From positions 496,001 to 560,000 of the forward strand of contig NZ_AUBX01000009.1 of assembly GCF_000429465.1 (NCBI RefSeq): a stretch of 64,000 bases of DNA, read 5' to 3'. The notes below the pieces were generated by a model. It was not told the origin of the DNA. It searched no databases and saw nothing but the letters and a program-made list of their open reading frames with translations. Each line of letters begins with the position of its first letter. The stretch's first letter is position 1. A program made the translations under genes and the position numbers. This document shows positions 62,510 through 64,000 of this stretch, one piece after another. The stretch comes from Algoriphagus vanfongensis DSM 17529 (GTDB taxonomy: Bacteria; Bacteroidota; Bacteroidia; Cytophagales; Cyclobacteriaceae).

Positions 62510-63622
62510 ATGCAAAATGAAAGTCCGTCCAAAACACCCGCTCTGATCGCTTCTGGACTTAAACCAGTCCTCGATACTAGAGCTTATGGGAAGCTTGGCC
62601 TTTCGATGCGTGAAACAAATAAATACAGCCTAAACTTCATAGGTTTTTCCCCGAAAAGGTCATTTGAAATCGACGGAATCCGATATTTTTCTTCCATCAC
62701 CGATACAAAATCTCTATGGCAAAGAATTCTGATGCCTTTGAGATTCGCTAAAGTGCTAATTCAAGTCCAACCCAAACTCGTCATCTGTTGTACTTGGGAA
62801 TACCTGCCGATGGCAAAAATCCTAAAATATATCTACAGATATAGGCTGATCTACGATGTACAGGAAAACTACCAACTCAACCTCAATCTCAATCCAGAAT
62901 TAAGAAAATTTTCCAGATCGCTAGCCAAATTTATCATCGGAATAGCGGAGCAAAAGGTCGGAATACACAAGTACATTTTAGCAGAAGAATGCTACTCCGA
63001 AGAGATGCCTGAGAAAGCTCCAAGCCTTATTCTTCCCAATTTATTTGCAGGTAAAAAACTGGCGGTAGCAAGCATAAAACTTGATCAAAATAATCTGCTC
63101 AAACTCCTGATCACCGGAACCCTCAGTCCAGCTTTTGGAACTGAAAAAGCTATCCGCTGGTACCTAAAATTAAGGGAAAACTTACCCCAATTGCAGCTCA
63201 GAATTGTTGGACATTGCCCCCTCGGTTCTTTCCAAAATGACCTGCAAAGGTTGATCAATAATGAGGAAAATATCAGTGCAATAATCTCTTCAAACCCAAT
63301 CCCTCACGACGAGATTTTAGAAGAAATGGTAGGGACTCAAATTGTACTTTTACCATATGAAGACAGGGAGGAATTCAGATCCAAAATGCCAACAAAACTC
63401 TATGAATGCGCCGCACTGGGGATTCCTGTTTTGCATACACCCAATTCAAAGTGGGAAGAGTTTGTTCAACCATTTCGAGGTGGCGAAAGCATTGATTTTT
63501 CAAATTTAGGCGATGCATACAAGCTGTTTTCAAAAGCATTGGAACAGTCATTTTTCATCCAAGCTCCTCCAGCATCGATTTATTGGAATTCAGCCAAAGA
63601 CTCCTTTTTGGCTAGTCTTTAA
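62510..63622 (+). CDS. Glycosyltransferase (GT-B type)
   Basis: A 370-residue cytoplasmic glycosyltransferase. N-terminal half: PALIASGLKPVLDTRAYGKL and VICCTWEYLPMAK. C-terminal Rossmann half: LLKLLITGTLSPAFGTEKAI, and the nucleotide-sugar-binding type segment ALGIPVLHTPNSKWEEFV with MPTKLYECAALGIPVL. This is the GT4-like pattern, but the usual C-terminal E-x7-E is modified. Substrate unknown; a surface polysaccharide role is likely. It starts 21 bases from the divergent dapD start, so promoters must overlap coding or be elsewhere. Confidence 0.85.
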   Translation: MQNESPSKTPALIASGLKPVLDTRAYGKLGLSMRETNKYSLNFIGFSPKRSFEIDGIRYFSSITDTKSLWQRILMPLRFAKVLIQVQPKLVICCTWEYLPMAKILKYIYRYRLIYDVQENYQLNLNLNPELRKFSRSLAKFIIGIAEQKVGIHKYILAEECYSEEMPEKAPSLILPNLFAGKKLAVASIKLDQNNLLKLLITGTLSPAFGTEKAIRWYLKLRENLPQLQLRIVGHCPLGSFQNDLQRLINNEENISAIISSNPIPHDEILEEMVGTQIVLLPYEDREEFRSKMPTKLYECAALGIPVLHTPNSKWEEFVQPFRGGESIDFSNLGDAYKLFSKALEQSFFIQAPPASIYWNSAKDSFLASL

Positions 63623-63825
63623 TCCACCACCGATCTCAAATCCCATCGTGGATAAGTGGAAAACTTATCCACCTACCTCCTATTTTCTACACTCAAACTT
63701 GACAAATGGAAACTCATTTGAATCTTCTTGATTTTAGATTTTCAAGAGAGAGTTGACTCAAAAAAGTCAATTATAATACTTAATATCAATAATTTAAATA
63801 TTTTATAAGCTAAAGCTAATTTATA

Positions 63826-63843
63826 TTTTAGTCATGACTAAAA
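63826..63843. promoter_or_regulatory. Candidate metal-regulator operator (perfect palindrome)
   Basis: TTTTAGTCATGACTAAAA is an 18-base perfect palindrome with the form TTTAG-N6-CTAAA, 111 bases before the DtxR-like start. It resembles operator half-sites of DtxR/MntR-family repressors. Confidence 0.65.
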
Positions 63844-63880
63844 ACGAAATCACATCAAAAATGAGCTTATCAACAGTTGA

Positions 63881-63896
63881 TTTAGCTTAAAGTAAA
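63881..63896. promoter_or_regulatory. Candidate operator (imperfect)
   Basis: TTTAGCTTAAAGTAAA has the same TTTAG-N6-xTAAA layout with one mismatch in the second half-site. Confidence 0.4.
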
Positions 63897-63902
63897 TTTT
63901 AT

Positions 63903-63918
63903 TTTAGCTATATCTAAA
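63903..63918. promoter_or_regulatory. Candidate operator overlapping the -33 region
   Basis: TTTAGCTATATCTAAA matches TTTAG-N6-CTAAA exactly at both half-sites. It lies where the -33 element of the promoter at 63927-63934 would be, so binding would block transcription. Confidence 0.55.
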
Positions 63919-63926
63919 TTAATTTT

Positions 63927-63934
63927 TATATTTG
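63927..63934 (+). promoter_or_regulatory. Candidate -7 promoter element of the DtxR-like gene
   Basis: TATATTTG matches TAnnTTTG exactly and ends 19 bases before the ATG at 63954. Confidence 0.5.
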
Positions 63935-63953
63935 ACTCATTAAAGAATACTCC

Positions 63954-64000
63954 ATGAATCTCACCACAGCAGAAGAAAACTACCTGAAGGCCATCTACCA
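63954..64000 (+). CDS. DtxR/MntR-family metal-dependent transcriptional regulator (5' end only)
   Basis: Only about 15 codons are inside the window: MNLTTAEENYLKAIY. This opening is the helix-turn-helix entry of DtxR/MntR/IdeR-type iron or manganese repressors (S/T-x-x-x-E-N/D-Y-L-K-x-I-Y/W). The gene runs off the right edge. The operators upstream suggest autoregulation. Iron versus manganese specificity cannot be judged. Confidence 0.8.
   Translation, partial: MNLTTAEENYLKAIY

Larger units (their letters stand above)
63623..63953. promoter_or_regulatory. Regulatory spacer before the DtxR/MntR-type gene
   Basis: Very AT-rich. It contains a perfect 10-base inverted repeat GTGGATAAGT / ACTTATCCAC at 63648-63672, three TTTAG-N6-CTAAA-type sites (listed separately) and a -7-like TATATTTG at 63927-63934. 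An 18-codon frame at 63834-63890 starts inside the strongest palindrome and is probably chance. Confidence 0.65.

Noticed and set aside
63834..63890. 18-codon frame (MTKNEITSKMSL start) before the DtxR-like gene
   Set aside because: Its ATG sits in the centre of the perfect palindrome and the frame overlaps a second operator-like repeat; more likely regulatory DNA than a peptide gene.

Overview
The window is a chromosomal segment of a Bacteroidota bacterium. The best fit is a Cytophagales/Cyclobacteriaceae-like marine or soil heterotroph (Algoriphagus-type); this rests on gene content and not on a database search. Supporting signs are a compact primary sigma factor beside pnp and rpsO, bacillithiol synthesis (bshB1), families typical of the phylum (DUF5686 outer-membrane proteins, 6-bladed beta-propeller lipoproteins, LytS/LytTR pairs, DUF349, START-like), many short lipoprotein signals, AT-rich spacers, and promoters of the phylum's TAnnTTTG (-7) / TTTG (-33) type before several genes. 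No rRNA, CRISPR array, prophage or intact insertion sequence was seen.

Bases 1-31,100 are an accessory, catabolic half. A leftward group holds an intradiol-type dioxygenase, a cupin-like protein and a LytS/LytTR pair, with a sterol-desaturase-like membrane hydroxylase beyond it. Then come a DUF1684 protein, a polysaccharide-deacetylase-like lipoprotein, a clan-D alpha-galactosidase-like enzyme and an M13 peptidase. Three very large lipoproteins of the PVC-type membrane-bound dehydrogenase family follow (12985-15915, 21451-24939, 27566-30259). They share a beta-propeller and HEAT-type repeats but carry different electron-transfer modules: cytochrome c, a fused azurin-like blue-copper domain, and an internal cytochrome c followed by a discoidin-like domain. 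The copper version also has an N-terminal ThuA domain and sits in a tight operon with a sugar 3-epimerase-like isomerase and a Gfo/Idh/MocA oxidoreductase, opposite an AraC regulator. This looks like a periplasmic sugar-oxidation (keto-sugar) pathway. A SLC13-type anion transporter and a second LytS/LytTR pair lie between.

Bases 31,100-48,700 are mostly housekeeping: tRNA-Thr, DUF349 protein, YqgE, pdxH, a trxB-M23/LysM-bshB1 operon, rpoD, pnp, rpsO, an LptF/G permease, a START-like protein, tRNA-Met, GH16, and thrS-infC-rpmI-rplT. The most unusual signal lies here. Directly downstream of each of the two tRNA genes is a decayed copy of that same tRNA's 3' half plus its terminator, and each copy is interrupted by a short palindrome. 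At tRNA-Thr a GIY-YIG endonuclease gene is the only thing between the intact and decayed copies, which suggests a minimal tRNA-targeting mobile element. The tRNA-Met locus looks like its empty scar.

Bases 48,700-64,000 hold a 6-bladed propeller lipoprotein and DUF5686 protein, lhgO, a five-gene leftward run (HerA-like ATPase, HI0933-like flavoprotein, Hpt protein, alpha/beta hydrolase, FMN glutamate-synthase-like protein), a DUF4332 protein, TPR and zinc-finger proteins, dapD, a glycosyltransferase, and the first codons of a DtxR/MntR-type regulator preceded by a cluster of matching inverted repeats.
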